DNA from: JAJYTL01 sp046705265
GTDB taxonomy: Bacteria > Pseudomonadota > Alphaproteobacteria > Ferrovibrionales > Ferrovibrionaceae
Direction of reading: 5' to 3'
DNA: 15,436 nucleotides
Assembly: GCA_046705265.1 (NCBI GenBank)
Contig: JBJKQL010000106.1
Span: forward strand, 1 to 15,436
Below, in pieces: positions 1 to 7,982 of this stretch. The translations under genes and the position numbers were made by a program. The notes beneath the pieces were generated by a model. The model saw only the letters and a list, made by a program, of their open reading frames with translations. It ran no database searches and was not told the DNA's origin. The number at the start of each line of letters is the position of its first letter. Position 1 is the stretch's first letter.

Positions 1-2
1 AG

Positions 3-113
3 ATCATGCGGCGTGTTCTCGCCGCGATCTCCTCAAACCAGGATGCGGGTGACGTCTCGACCCTTGCCAATCCCGAGATCGTCGAAGAACTCCGCAAAAT
101 GGCGAAACGGTAA
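3..113 (+). CDS. C-terminal end of an unknown protein (partial)
   Basis: The window opens inside an open frame that runs to TAA at 111-113. About 36 residues are visible, ending in LANPEIVEELRKMAKR, a charged helical tail that looks like a real protein end. Use of G/C at third positions fits the neighbouring genes. The 5' part lies outside the window, so the family cannot be named. A strong GC hairpin begins 25 bases after the stop, consistent with a gene end here. The other frame open across this stretch gives Arg/Pro/Ser-rich sequence typical of a shadow. Function unknown. Confidence 0.4.
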   Translation: MMRRVLAAISSNQDAGDVSTLANPEIVEELRKMAKR

Positions 114-138
114 CGCGACACCCGCTGTTCACGGAATT

Positions 139-164
139 CCGGCCGGCGGTTGCGCGCCGGCCGG
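139..164 (+). terminator. Perfect 10-bp GC hairpin, possible terminator
   Basis: A 10-base arm, CCGGCCGGCG, at 139-148 is followed by a 6-base loop (149-154) and the exact reverse complement at 155-164. It lies between the upstream stop at 113 and ettA at 290. No run of T follows it, so it is not a classical intrinsic terminator. It could be a weak terminator, an mRNA-stabilising 3' stem, or a repeat element. The pairing is seen directly; the role is inferred. Confidence 0.45.
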
Positions 165-289
165 CGAACCGCTAGATAGAACGAAGCCGCCGGAAGCGGG
201 AGTATCGCGGACTGTCCTGACGAGAGACGGCCACGCTCTCTTCGATTTTCTTTCGTGCGGCATCGTTCTTCTCCGCGGTGGGAGATCGG

Positions 290-1972
290 ATGGCATCCGT
301 CCAGTACGTCTATGTGATGAAAGGTCTGACGCGGACCTATCCGGGCGGGCGTCAGGTGCTCAAGGACATTTGGCTAAGTTTTCTGCCGGGAGCGAAAATC
401 GGCGTCCTCGGCGTGAACGGGGCCGGAAAGTCGACCCTGCTTCGCATCATGGCCGGGATCGATGGCGATTTTCAGGGAGAAGCCTGGGCGGCCGAGGGAC
501 TGGCGGTCGGCTATCTGCCGCAGGAGCCGGCGCTCGATTCAGATAGCACCGTCCTTGCCGTGGTGATGGAAGGCGTGAGGGAGACCGCGGCGCTGCTCGA
601 CCGCTTTGATGCCATCAGCATGAAGCTCGGTGAGCCGATGGACGATGACGCCATGGCGGCGCTGATCGCCGAGCAGGCGGAAATGCAGGAAAAGATCGAG
701 GCGGCGGGCGCCTGGGACCTGCAACGCAACGTCGAGATTGCCATGGATGCGCTGCGATGTCCGTCCGAAGACGCGATCATCGGCACGTTGTCGGGCGGCG
801 AGCGGCGCCGGGTCGCGCTGTGCCGGCTCTTGTTGAGCCGGCCCGACCTCCTGCTCCTTGACGAACCGACAAACCACCTCGACGCCGAATCCGTCGCATG
901 GCTCGAACGCTATCTCAAGGAATATCCCGGCACCGCGGTCATCGTGACCCATGACCGCTATTTCCTCGACAATGTCGTTGGGTGGATTCTCGAACTCGAC
1001 CGTGGCCGCGGCATCCCGCACGAAGGCAATTATTCGAGCTGGCTCGAGGCCAAGGCGAAGCGGCTCGAGCAGGAGGTGAAGACGGAGGAAGCGCGCCAGA
1101 AGAGCCTTCAGCGCGAACTTGAATGGATACGCACCGCGCCCAAGGCGCGGCACGCCAAGGGGCAAGCTCGCATCAACGCCTATAACACGCTCTCGGCCGA
1201 GGTCGTCGAGACCGCGCCGCAAACGGCGCAGATCGTTATCCCACCAGGCCCCCGGCTCGGCGACGTGGTGGTGCAAGCGGAAGGCCTCGCCAAGGGATAT
1301 GGCGATCGGCTTCTGTTCGAGAACCTTTCGTTCCTCATACCGCCCGGCGGAATCGTTGGCATCGTCGGCCCGAACGGCGCTGGCAAGACGACGTTGTTTC
1401 GTCTCGTCGCCGGCCAGGAAAAACCTGACTCCGGAACCCTCCGTCTTGGCGATACGGTGGTTCTCGGCTACGTCGATCAATCGCGCGAGACCTTAAATCC
1501 AAAGGCGACGGTGTGGGAAGAGATTTCGGGCGGCCTCGACGTCATTACGCTTGGCCGGCGCGAGGTGCAGAGCCGCGCCTATTGCGCGACCTTCAATTTC
1601 AAGGGGGCCGATCAACAGAAACCCGTCGCCGATCTTTCGGGCGGCGAACGCAATCGCGTTCATCTTGCCAAAGTGCTGAAGTCGGGCGCGAACCTCCTCA
1701 TGCTCGACGAGCCGACCAACGACCTCGACGTTGATACGCTGCGCGCGCTTGAAGAGGCGCTGCTTGCCTTCGCCGGGGCCGTCATGGTGACGAGCCACGA
1801 CCGCTGGTTCCTCGACCGTATCGCGACGCACATGCTGGTCTTCGAGGGCGAGAGCCATGTGGAGTGGTTCCAAGGCAATTTCCAGGATTACGAGACCGAC
1901 AAGAAGCGCCGTCTCGGCGACGAGGCGGAGCAGCCGCATCGTCTCCGCTACAAGCCCCTGCATCGAAATTGA
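290..1972 (+). CDS. ettA: Energy-dependent translational throttle protein EttA (ABC-F ATPase)
   Basis: A 560-residue ABC-F protein close in length to E. coli EttA (555). EttA binds the ribosomal E site and, depending on the ATP/ADP ratio, gates entry into elongation. The first ABC domain has Walker A GVNGAGKS at 41-48, signature LSGGE at 167-171 and Walker B with LLLLDEP ending about residue 193. The second has GPNGAGKT at 360-367, LSGGE at 449-453 and LLMLDEP about 469-475. A charged interdomain linker (about 242-325) contains the WIRTAPKARHAKGQARI stretch of the P-site tRNA-interacting motif, and an acidic insertion near 95-140 fits the arm. There is no membrane segment. I chose ATG 290 over GTG 278 because GGGAGA lies just upstream and MASVQYVYVM matches the family N-terminus. 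The next gene starts 32 bases after the stop. Confidence 0.96.
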   Translation: MASVQYVYVMKGLTRTYPGGRQVLKDIWLSFLPGAKIGVLGVNGAGKSTLLRIMAGIDGDFQGEAWAAEGLAVGYLPQEPALDSDSTVLAVVMEGVRETAALLDRFDAISMKLGEPMDDDAMAALIAEQAEMQEKIEAAGAWDLQRNVEIAMDALRCPSEDAIIGTLSGGERRRVALCRLLLSRPDLLLLDEPTNHLDAESVAWLERYLKEYPGTAVIVTHDRYFLDNVVGWILELDRGRGIPHEGNYSSWLEAKAKRLEQEVKTEEARQKSLQRELEWIRTAPKARHAKGQARINAYNTLSAEVVETAPQTAQIVIPPGPRLGDVVVQAEGLAKGYGDRLLFENLSFLIPPGGIVGIVGPNGAGKTTLFRLVAGQEKPDSGTLRLGDTVVLGYVDQSRETLNPKATVWEEISGGLDVITLGRREVQSRAYCATFNFKGADQQKPVADLSGGERNRVHLAKVLKSGANLLMLDEPTNDLDVDTLRALEEALLAFAGAVMVTSHDRWFLDRIATHMLVFEGESHVEWFQGNFQDYETDKKRRLGDEAEQPHRLRYKPLHRN

Positions 1973-2004
1973 ACACGGTGAGAGGGAGACCGGAAGGGCA
2001 GAAA

Positions 2005-2772
2005 ATGGCCACATTGGGTGGAAAGATTGCCTGGATCACCGGAGCCGGGAGCGGTATCGGCCTCGCTGGCGCGATGGCTCTTGCCAAGGCCGGAGCCCAG
2101 GTGGTGTTGTCAGGCCGGCGGTCTCAGCCGCTGGATCAGGCGGTGGCGGAAATCAAGGCGACCGGTGGCAGCGCCGAAGCGGCACCTCTCGACGTTGCGG
2201 ATTCGGTCGCGGTCGGGCGGGTCGCCGAGGATATACTCGCCCGCCATGGCCGCGTCGACATCCTGGTTAACAGCGCCGGCCTCAATCTGCCGCAGCGCCG
2301 CTGGGCCGATATGGGCACCGAGGGCTGGGACCAGGTGATAGCCATCAACCTGAACGGCACTCGTTATTGCATTGCGGCGGTGCTGCCGGCGATGCGGACG
2401 CAACAAGAAGGGTTGGTCATCAACGTCTCGTCGTGGGCCGGGCGTTTTGTCTCGGGCCTCACCGGCGCCGCCTATACGGCGTCGAAGCACGGCGTCGTCG
2501 CGCTCACCATGTCGCTCAACATGGAGGAGTGCCAGAACGGCATCCGTGCCACCGCGCTCTGCCCAGGCGAGGTCGCGACGCCAATCCTGAGGAATCGGCC
2601 GAAGCCCCCGCCGCCCGAGGATATCGCCCGCATGCTGCAAGCCGAGGATATGGGGCGGACGATCCTGTTCCTCGCCGAAACGCCGCCACATGTCTGCTTC
2701 AACGAGATCCTGGTGGCGCCGACCTGGAATCGCATCTTTCTCGGAATCGCAGAAACCGGACGGCAGCCGTAG
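2005..2772 (+). CDS. SDR-family NAD(P)-dependent oxidoreductase
   Basis: A 255-residue classical short-chain dehydrogenase/reductase, normal for the family. It should reduce a carbonyl or oxidise an alcohol with NAD(P)(H). Seen in order: cofactor loop TGAGSGIG at 12-19, GRR at 37-39 after the second strand (basic residues there usually favour NADP), LDV at 62-64, NSAG at 89-92, structural Asn115, catalytic Ser about 142-143, and YTASK with Tyr157 and Lys161. CPGEVATP at 186-193 is the usual post-catalytic loop. The frame is open upstream into ettA, but ATG 2005 with GGAAGGG a few bases before it gives the standard N-terminus. It sits 32 bases after ettA and 72 before the crotonase gene, probably co-transcribed. 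The substrate cannot be told; the crotonase neighbour makes a hydroxyacyl or similar substrate possible. Confidence 0.9.
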   Translation: MATLGGKIAWITGAGSGIGLAGAMALAKAGAQVVLSGRRSQPLDQAVAEIKATGGSAEAAPLDVADSVAVGRVAEDILARHGRVDILVNSAGLNLPQRRWADMGTEGWDQVIAINLNGTRYCIAAVLPAMRTQQEGLVINVSSWAGRFVSGLTGAAYTASKHGVVALTMSLNMEECQNGIRATALCPGEVATPILRNRPKPPPPEDIARMLQAEDMGRTILFLAETPPHVCFNEILVAPTWNRIFLGIAETGRQP

Positions 2773-2844
2773 ACGTGGGGCCGACGCATCGGTAGTTCGA
2801 TTATCGCAGGAACCCGGCGCGAATCAGAGGAGGAAAAGCCAGCC

Positions 2845-3645
2845 ATGGCCGAGTCCGTGATCTATCGCCAAGAGGGCCGCGTCGTGACCCTCACCCTGAA
2901 CGAGCCGGAGACACGGAACGCGGTATCGCCCGCGATGATAGAGGGGCTGGTTAAGGCCTGTGAGCGCGTCAATGGCGACATGAGCGTCTCGGCGGTGATT
3001 TTGACCGGCGCCGGCGAGGGATTTTCGTCCGGTGGCAATGTCAAGGAGATGGAAAAGCGCGCCGGCGGGCTGTTCTCGCCCAGGGTGGCCGAGACCCGCC
3101 GCGGCTACTGGCACGGCATCCAACGGATTCCGCGCGCGCTCCACGATCTCGAAGTCCCCTCTATCGCGGCGGTGAACGGCGCCGCCATTGGCGCCGGCTG
3201 CGATCTCTCGCTCATGTGCGACATCCGCATCGCCTCCGAGAAGGCGGTGTTCGGTGAAAGTTTTCTTCGGGTCGGTTTGGTCTCGGGCGATGGCGGGGCG
3301 TGGTTTCTGCCGCGCGTGGTTGGGCTTTCGCGCGCCTATGAAATGACGTTCACCGGCGATTTCCTCGACGCCGAGACGGCGGCGCGCTACGGCCTCGTCT
3401 CCAAGGTCGTGCCGCACGAGACGCTGCTCGAGGAAACGAACAAGCTCGCGGCGCGCATCGTCCGCCATCCGCCGCATTCGCTCCGCCTGACCAAGCGCCT
3501 GCTCAGGAACGCGCTTGCCGTGAGCCTTGACGACAGCCTGGAAATGGCGGCGGCGCTGCAGTCCATCGTGCAGCAGACCGAGGACCAGCATGAGGCGGTC
3601 AAGGCGCTGAACGAAAAGCGGCCGGGGAATTTCACCGGAAATTGA
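2845..3645 (+). CDS. Enoyl-CoA hydratase/isomerase (crotonase) family protein
   Basis: A 266-residue crotonase-fold protein acting on acyl-CoA thioesters. Oxyanion-hole segments are visible at SSGGNVKEM (61-69) and NGAAIGAGCDL (111-121), followed by CDIRIASEKAVFG. Aligned by eye to rat enoyl-CoA hydratase, the two catalytic glutamates (Glu144 and Glu164) correspond to Asp120 and Phe140, while Asp149 lies in GLVSGDGG. This is not the standard hydratase pair, so plain hydratase activity should not be assumed; isomerase or another crotonase chemistry is possible. The conserved tail SLRLTKRLLR at 212-221 is normal. A strong GAGGAGG site precedes ATG 2845. The SDR gene is 72 bases upstream and the lactonase gene 13 bases downstream, which suggests one operon. 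Confidence 0.9.
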   Translation: MAESVIYRQEGRVVTLTLNEPETRNAVSPAMIEGLVKACERVNGDMSVSAVILTGAGEGFSSGGNVKEMEKRAGGLFSPRVAETRRGYWHGIQRIPRALHDLEVPSIAAVNGAAIGAGCDLSLMCDIRIASEKAVFGESFLRVGLVSGDGGAWFLPRVVGLSRAYEMTFTGDFLDAETAARYGLVSKVVPHETLLEETNKLAARIVRHPPHSLRLTKRLLRNALAVSLDDSLEMAAALQSIVQQTEDQHEAVKALNEKRPGNFTGN

Positions 3646-3658
3646 AGGCAAATCCTGC

Positions 3659-4576
3659 ATGTTCGCGCCGCCTCCCATCATCGAAACCCAGGTCTTCGCG
3701 AGGCTACCCGATCGCTTCCGCGACAAGCGCCGGAATACCTGGGCGGACGCGAACAAGGCCGGTCAGGCGGTTGATTGCTTCCTCGAAGGCCCGTCTTTCG
3801 ATCGCGACGGCAATCTCTATGTGGTGGACATCCCCTTCGGCCGTGTTTTCCGCGTTTCGCCTGAAGGCGAGTTTGCCTTGGTCGCCGAATATGATGGCGA
3901 GCCGAACGGGCTCAAGATTCATCGCGACGGCCGCATCTTCATCGCCGATTACCGCCGCGGGCTGATGTGTCTGGACGCCGCAAGCGGCGAGGTGACGCCG
4001 ATCCTCGAACGGCGCTATTCCGAGCGCTTCAAGGGGCCGAACGATCTGATCTTCGATCGTCACGGCGATCTCTATTTCACCGACCAGGGCCAGACCGGCA
4101 TGCACGACCCGACGGGTCGGGTTTATCGACTACGCGAGCCCGGCGCGCTCGAACTTCTCGTCGGTACGATACCGAGCCCGAACGGCGTCGCCCTCAATCC
4201 GGCCGAGACTATTCTTTACGTCGCGGTGACGCGGGGGAATTGCGTTTGGCGCCTGCCGCTTCATGCCGACGGCGGCACCTCAAAGGTCGGGGTTTTCATT
4301 CAGCTTTCAGGCGGGCTCGGCGGGCCTGACGGCCTCGCGATGGACGAGGCCGGCAATCTCGCGGTCGCCCATGCCGGCCTTGGCACGGTGTGGCTCTTCA
4401 GCCCCGTTGGCGAGCCGATCTTTCGCATCAGATCCTGCGCCGGACTGATGACCACCAATGTCGCCTATGGCGGACCGGGCCGGCGCACGCTGTTCATTAT
4501 CGAATCCGACACAGGAACGATTCTTACGGCGACAGTGCCGACGCCGGGCCTCGAGATGTTTTCCCACCGCGCCTGA
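3659..4576 (+). CDS. SMP-30/gluconolactonase-like beta-propeller lactonase
   Basis: A 305-residue protein of the SMP-30/gluconolactonase/LRE type, metal-dependent lactone hydrolases with a six-bladed propeller. Candidate metal-site residues are Glu43 (LEGPSFD), Asn128 (GPNDLIFD), Asn175 (SPNGVALN) and Asp224 (GGPDGLAMDE), matching the Glu/Asn/Asp pattern of SMP-30. Repeats of the type D-x-x-G-N-L-Y at 48-54, 88-95, 133-139 and 229-233 mark the blades. No signal peptide is seen, so it is probably cytoplasmic. ATG 3659 has GAAGG nine bases upstream and lies 13 bases after the crotonase stop, so it is probably the last gene of the run. The natural lactone is unknown; sugar lactones are usual in the family. 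Confidence 0.88.
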   Translation: MFAPPPIIETQVFARLPDRFRDKRRNTWADANKAGQAVDCFLEGPSFDRDGNLYVVDIPFGRVFRVSPEGEFALVAEYDGEPNGLKIHRDGRIFIADYRRGLMCLDAASGEVTPILERRYSERFKGPNDLIFDRHGDLYFTDQGQTGMHDPTGRVYRLREPGALELLVGTIPSPNGVALNPAETILYVAVTRGNCVWRLPLHADGGTSKVGVFIQLSGGLGGPDGLAMDEAGNLAVAHAGLGTVWLFSPVGEPIFRIRSCAGLMTTNVAYGGPGRRTLFIIESDTGTILTATVPTPGLEMFSHRA

Positions 4577-4583
4577 CGCGCGG
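4567..4583. terminator. Short GC hairpin between convergent genes
   Basis: CCGCGC (4567-4572) pairs with GCGCGG (4578-4583) around a 5-base loop that contains most of the lactonase stop codon. It lies where two converging genes end 23 bases apart. It has no T tract. It could serve as a weak bidirectional terminator, but a 6-bp GC stem is common by chance in such DNA. Confidence 0.25.
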
Positions 4584-4599
4584 CGGCTGAACCCGAACC

Positions 4600-6018
4600 T
4601 CAGATTACCTTGCCGGGGTTCATGATCCCCTTCGGGTCGAGCACCGATTTGATGCGGCGCATGAGGTCGATTTCGAGCGCCGATTTGTAGCGTGTGATCT
4701 CTTCCCGTTTCATCCGGCCGAGCCCGTGTTCCGCGCTGATCGAGCCGCCAAGCGCGGCGGCGAGATCGTGCACCATGTGGCTCACCGGCCCCCACTGATC
4801 GAGGAAGGCCTGCTTGTCGCCCCCCTCCGGCTGACAAGGGTTGAAATGAATGTTGCCGTCGCCGAGGTGGCCGAAGGCAAGCGGTCGCGCGCCGGGGATC
4901 ATCTTTTCAACGGCGCGGCTCGCGCGTTCGATGAATTCGGCGATGCGCGAAACCGGTACCGAGATGTCGTGCTTGATCGAGCCGCCTTCGGGTTTTTGCG
5001 CTTCCGAGATCGAATCCCGGAGCTTCCACAAAGCGGCCGCCTTTGCCTCGCTATCGGCGATCACGCCGTTGAGGACAAGATCTTTTTCCATGCCGAGGCC
5101 AAGAATGTTCTCCATCGTGCGGCGAAGTCCGCCATCGCCGCGCCCGCCTGAGAGTTCGATCAATACGTGCCATTCGTAGCGTGTCGGCAATGGGTCGACG
5201 GTATCCGGGATGTGGCACCGTACGAAATCAATTGCTAGGCGCGGCATCAATTCAAAGCTTGTGACGCGGCGGCCGCTCTCGTCTTGCGCGAGGCCGAGAA
5301 GTTCGACCGCGGCCTTGACGTCGCGCACGGCGGCAAAGGCGACCTGCACGTCGCCCGGCTTCGGAAAAAGCTTCAGCACCGCGGCGGTGATGATGCCAAG
5401 CGTTCCTTCCGCGCCGATGAAAAGTTGCTTCAGATCGTAACCGGTGTTGTCCTTGCGCAAGCCGCGAAGCCCATCCCAGATGCGGCCGTCGGGAAGCACC
5501 ACTTCGAGGCCGAGCACGAGTTCTCGGGTGTTGCCGTAATGAAGCACGGCCGTGCCGCCGGCGTTGGTGGAAAGGTTGCCGCCGATCTGGCAACTGCCCT
5601 CGGAGCCGATGCGCAAGGGAAAAAGGCGGTTGTTTTCCTCGGCCGCCGCCTGTACCGAGGCCAGCACCACGCCGGCTTCGACCGTGATGGTGTCGTTCAG
5701 CAGATCGATGGCACGGATGCGGTTCAAGCGCGACAGGTTGAGCACGACCTCATCGCCGCCTTCGAACGGAACGCCGCCGCCGACGAGGCCGGTATTGCCG
5801 CCCTGCGGCACAATCGCGGTGCCGCTTTCAGCGCAGATTTTGACCACGGCCGCGACCTCGGCCGCGGTCGCCGGTCGCAGCACAAGAGCGGCCCGGCCGT
5901 GATAGAGGTCGCGGTATTCGTTGAGGTAAGGCACCATGGCTTCGGGCTCGGCGATCCAGCCTTTCGGTCCGACCGCGGCCTTAAGCCGCTCGATAAGTCC
6001 GGGAGCAAGGTTCGTCAT
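4600..6018 (-). CDS. FAD-linked D-2-hydroxyacid dehydrogenase (D-2-hydroxyglutarate/D-lactate type)
   Basis: A 472-residue flavoprotein of the VAO/PCMH fold with FAD_binding_4 and FAD-oxidase C domains. It should oxidise a D-2-hydroxyacid to a 2-oxoacid and pass electrons onward, probably at the membrane or via an electron-transfer flavoprotein. Seen: the FAD loop PQGGNTGLVGGG at 71-82, GGNLSTNAGG at 146-155, IGAEGTLGIIT at 201-211, the metal motif HLGDGNIH at 384-391 and SAEHGLG at 428-434. Arg334, Ser338 and Lys349 fall at the spacing of Arg386/Thr390/Lys401 in human D2HGDH, favouring a D-2-hydroxyglutarate-like substrate. The frame also has an ATG at 6090; 6018 is chosen because MTNLAPGLIERLKAAVGP matches the usual N-terminus. 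Neither start has a clear ribosome site. It is downstream of the PhzF gene. Confidence 0.9.
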   Translation of the reverse strand: MTNLAPGLIERLKAAVGPKGWIAEPEAMVPYLNEYRDLYHGRAALVLRPATAAEVAAVVKICAESGTAIVPQGGNTGLVGGGVPFEGGDEVVLNLSRLNRIRAIDLLNDTITVEAGVVLASVQAAAEENNRLFPLRIGSEGSCQIGGNLSTNAGGTAVLHYGNTRELVLGLEVVLPDGRIWDGLRGLRKDNTGYDLKQLFIGAEGTLGIITAAVLKLFPKPGDVQVAFAAVRDVKAAVELLGLAQDESGRRVTSFELMPRLAIDFVRCHIPDTVDPLPTRYEWHVLIELSGGRGDGGLRRTMENILGLGMEKDLVLNGVIADSEAKAAALWKLRDSISEAQKPEGGSIKHDISVPVSRIAEFIERASRAVEKMIPGARPLAFGHLGDGNIHFNPCQPEGGDKQAFLDQWGPVSHMVHDLAAALGGSISAEHGLGRMKREEITRYKSALEIDLMRRIKSVLDPKGIMNPGKVI

Positions 6019-6114
6019 AAGCAAAAGAGTGGGGTAATCAAGCCAAGGGTGCAAGAGATTGGCGTCGTCACGCCCGGTGGTGGCGGGCATCCGGGCGGCC
6101 GAAGGATCCTGCCG

Positions 6115-6906
6115 TCAGAGCCGGATCACGCCCTGCATGAAGGGGGCGCATTGGCCCGCGATCTCGACCCGTGCGCCGTGGTCCTCGCACCAGAGCGTGC
6201 CGCCCCGCTTCGAGATCTGGCGGGCGGCGAGACGTGTCTTGCCGAGCCGCTTTGACCAATAGGGGGTGAGCGTGCAATGGGCCGAGCCGGTCACCGGGTC
6301 TTCATTGATGTTATGCTTCGGCGCGAAAAAGCGCGAGACGAAGTCGAAGCCGCCGCCCGGCCCGGCTGGCGCGGTCGCGATCAGGCCGAGGCAATCGAGC
6401 GCCTTGACCTTGGCGAAATCCGGCGCAAGCGCGGCAACCTCCGCCGCGCTTGCGAAGACGGCAAAACCGTCCCGCGCCGCGAGCACTTCGTCCGATGTCG
6501 CGCCGAGCGCGGCCGGGACATCGCCGAGGCCGGGCCTTGGCTCCGGTGGACGGGCGGGAAAATCCATCGCCAGCTTGTCGCCCCGCCGATTTACGGTGAG
6601 GACACCGGATTCCCGCGTTTCGAAACGCACGTACTCGCGCGCGGGCGCGAGGATTTCGAGAATCACATAGGCGGTGGCGAGCGTCGGGTGGCCGGCAAGA
6701 TCAATTTCCGCGGCCGGCGTGAACCAACGCAGTTCGAAGTCGTTTCCGCGCGGCACGAAGAACGCGGTTTCCGAAAGGTTGTTATCGGCCGCGATCGCCT
6801 GCAGGGTTTCGTCGTCGAGCCAGCGTTCGAGCGGGCAAACGGCGGCAGGATTGCCGCCGAAAACACGGTTCGTAAAGGCGTCGATCTGGTAGCGCGGGAT
6901 ATCCAT
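6115..6906 (-). CDS. PhzF family isomerase/epimerase-like protein
   Basis: A 263-residue PhzF-fold protein, normal length. PhzF itself isomerises a phenazine precursor; most relatives have unknown substrates and this one has no phenazine genes nearby. Seen: IPRYQIDAFTNRVFGGNPAAV at the N-terminus, SETAFF with catalytic Glu46, RWFTPAAEIDLAGHPTLA at 60-77, and NEDPVTGSAHCTL at 201-213, all conserved in the family. ATG 6906 is preceded by GGAG eight bases upstream. The frame stays open far upstream across the Sua5 gene, but that part is the opposite-frame shadow of Sua5 and gives Arg/Ala/Gly-rich sequence. The gene starts 32 bases after the Sua5 stop, so the two are probably co-transcribed. Confidence 0.92.
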   Translation of the reverse strand: MDIPRYQIDAFTNRVFGGNPAAVCPLERWLDDETLQAIAADNNLSETAFFVPRGNDFELRWFTPAAEIDLAGHPTLATAYVILEILAPAREYVRFETRESGVLTVNRRGDKLAMDFPARPPEPRPGLGDVPAALGATSDEVLAARDGFAVFASAAEVAALAPDFAKVKALDCLGLIATAPAGPGGGFDFVSRFFAPKHNINEDPVTGSAHCTLTPYWSKRLGKTRLAARQISKRGGTLWCEDHGARVEIAGQCAPFMQGVIRL

Positions 6907-6938
6907 TGCGTCAACTCCTTCGCAAGCGCCGCGCGCTT

Positions 6939-7883
6939 CTAGCGCTTCGCGGCGCGGCGGAGCCGGTCGTTGATGGCGCGCCCAAGCCCCCGTTCCGGAA
7001 TCGGCATCACCGCGATGGCGGCGAACGCCGGCCGATCCAGCGCGTGCAGCGCGGCGAATAGGTTCGCCGCCGCTTCCTCGAGATCGCCGGCTTGGCTCAG
7101 GTTGAAAACATTCGCGCCTTCCGGCGCGTCCGGCCCGAAGGCGAGCAAGGCTTCGCCGGGCTGCGCCCTGATTGCGTTCAGGCGAACGGGAAGCCCTGGC
7201 GCGTAATGGCTCGCCAGCATGCCGGGCGAGTGAAGCGCCTCGGTCGGCGGCGCGAGCGGGCCGATGATCGCTTCGATCGCCTCGGCGGCAACCCCGCCGG
7301 GCCGCAGCAGCCTTGCCCTGTCGTCGAGAAGGCCGATTACCGTGCTTTCGACGCCGACACGGCAGGGCCCGCCGTCGAGCACCAGCGCGATTTTGTCGCC
7401 GAGCGCCGTCGCCACGTGCTGCGCCGTTGTCGGGCTGACATGGCCCGACGGGTTGGCGCTGGGCGCCGCCAGGGGCTTGCCGCAGAGCTGCAGGAGTTGG
7501 TACGCGACCGGCGCGGCCGGCACGCGCACGGCAAGCGTCGGGAGGTCGGCCGAGGCGAGGCCCGAGACCTTGCAGCCGGGCTTCCGCGGCAGCACCAGGG
7601 TCAAGGGGCCGGGCCAAAAGGCGGCCGCCAGCTTCTCCGCCCGCTCGTCGAACGCGACAAGATGCCTTGCCGCGGCGGCATCCGCCACATGGATGATCAG
7701 CGGATTGAAGTGCGGCCGCTCCTTGGCGGCGAAAATCGCGGCTACCGCGCGCTCGTTTTCCGCGTCGGCACCGAGGCCATAGACGGTCTCGGTCGGAAAG
7801 GCGACAAGGCCGCCGGCGCGGATGATTTCGGCCGCGCGGCGGAGCGCCGCCGCCGTCGGCTGCAGGATCGGGCATGCTGTCAT
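6939..7883 (-). CDS. L-threonylcarbamoyladenylate synthase (Sua5/YrdC/YwlC family)
   Basis: A 314-residue Sua5-type protein. It makes L-threonylcarbamoyl-AMP from threonine, bicarbonate and ATP, the first step of the t6A37 modification of tRNAs reading ANN codons. The YrdC domain spans about 12-205, with FPTETVYGLGAD at 29-40, KERPHFNPLI at 54-63, PSANPSG at 141-147 and VESTVIGL at 178-185. SPGMLASHYAPG at 219-230 is the linker of the Sua5 class, followed by the extra C-terminal Sua5 domain, so this is the long form rather than the short TsaC. ATG 7883 gives the usual N-terminus. The frame is open further upstream, but that part lies opposite the acyl-CoA dehydrogenase gene. It is the first gene of a - strand run. 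Confidence 0.95.
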   Translation of the reverse strand: MTACPILQPTAAALRRAAEIIRAGGLVAFPTETVYGLGADAENERAVAAIFAAKERPHFNPLIIHVADAAAARHLVAFDERAEKLAAAFWPGPLTLVLPRKPGCKVSGLASADLPTLAVRVPAAPVAYQLLQLCGKPLAAPSANPSGHVSPTTAQHVATALGDKIALVLDGGPCRVGVESTVIGLLDDRARLLRPGGVAAEAIEAIIGPLAPPTEALHSPGMLASHYAPGLPVRLNAIRAQPGEALLAFGPDAPEGANVFNLSQAGDLEEAAANLFAALHALDRPAFAAIAVMPIPERGLGRAINDRLRRAAKR

Positions 7884-7927
7884 GGCGGCGCAGTCTAGCC
7901 CTCGGTCCCCGGTTTCGCCAATTGCCG

Positions 7928-7956
7928 TTGCCCGGGGCTGGCCGGGTTGGGATAGT
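7928..7956 (+). promoter_or_regulatory. Possible sigma-70-like promoter for the acyl-CoA dehydrogenase gene
   Basis: TTGCCC (7928-7933) and GATAGT (7951-7956) are separated by 17 bases, each matching four of six consensus positions. A start about seven bases downstream would leave a leader of about 20 bases with GGAGG at 7972-7976 before ATG 7983. It sits in the 99-base gap between divergent genes. The match is modest and could be chance. Confidence 0.3.
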
Positions 7957-7982
7957 AGCGACAACGGAACGGGAGGCAGGAA

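Noticed and set aside
539..1480. Long open frame (313 codons) antisense to ettA
   Set aside because: It lies wholly opposite a clear ABC-F gene, and its Arg/Leu/Asp/His-rich sequence is what high third-position GC produces on the other strand.
5284..6255. 323-codon frame on the + strand opposite the FAD-linked dehydrogenase
   Set aside because: The - strand gene has complete FAD and metal motifs; the + frame is Gly/Arg/His-rich without any motif.
6907..7875. Open extension that would fuse about 322 residues to the PhzF protein
   Set aside because: It overlaps Sua5 in another frame of the same strand, is Arg/Gly/Ala-rich, and PhzF has its own ATG with a good ribosome site.
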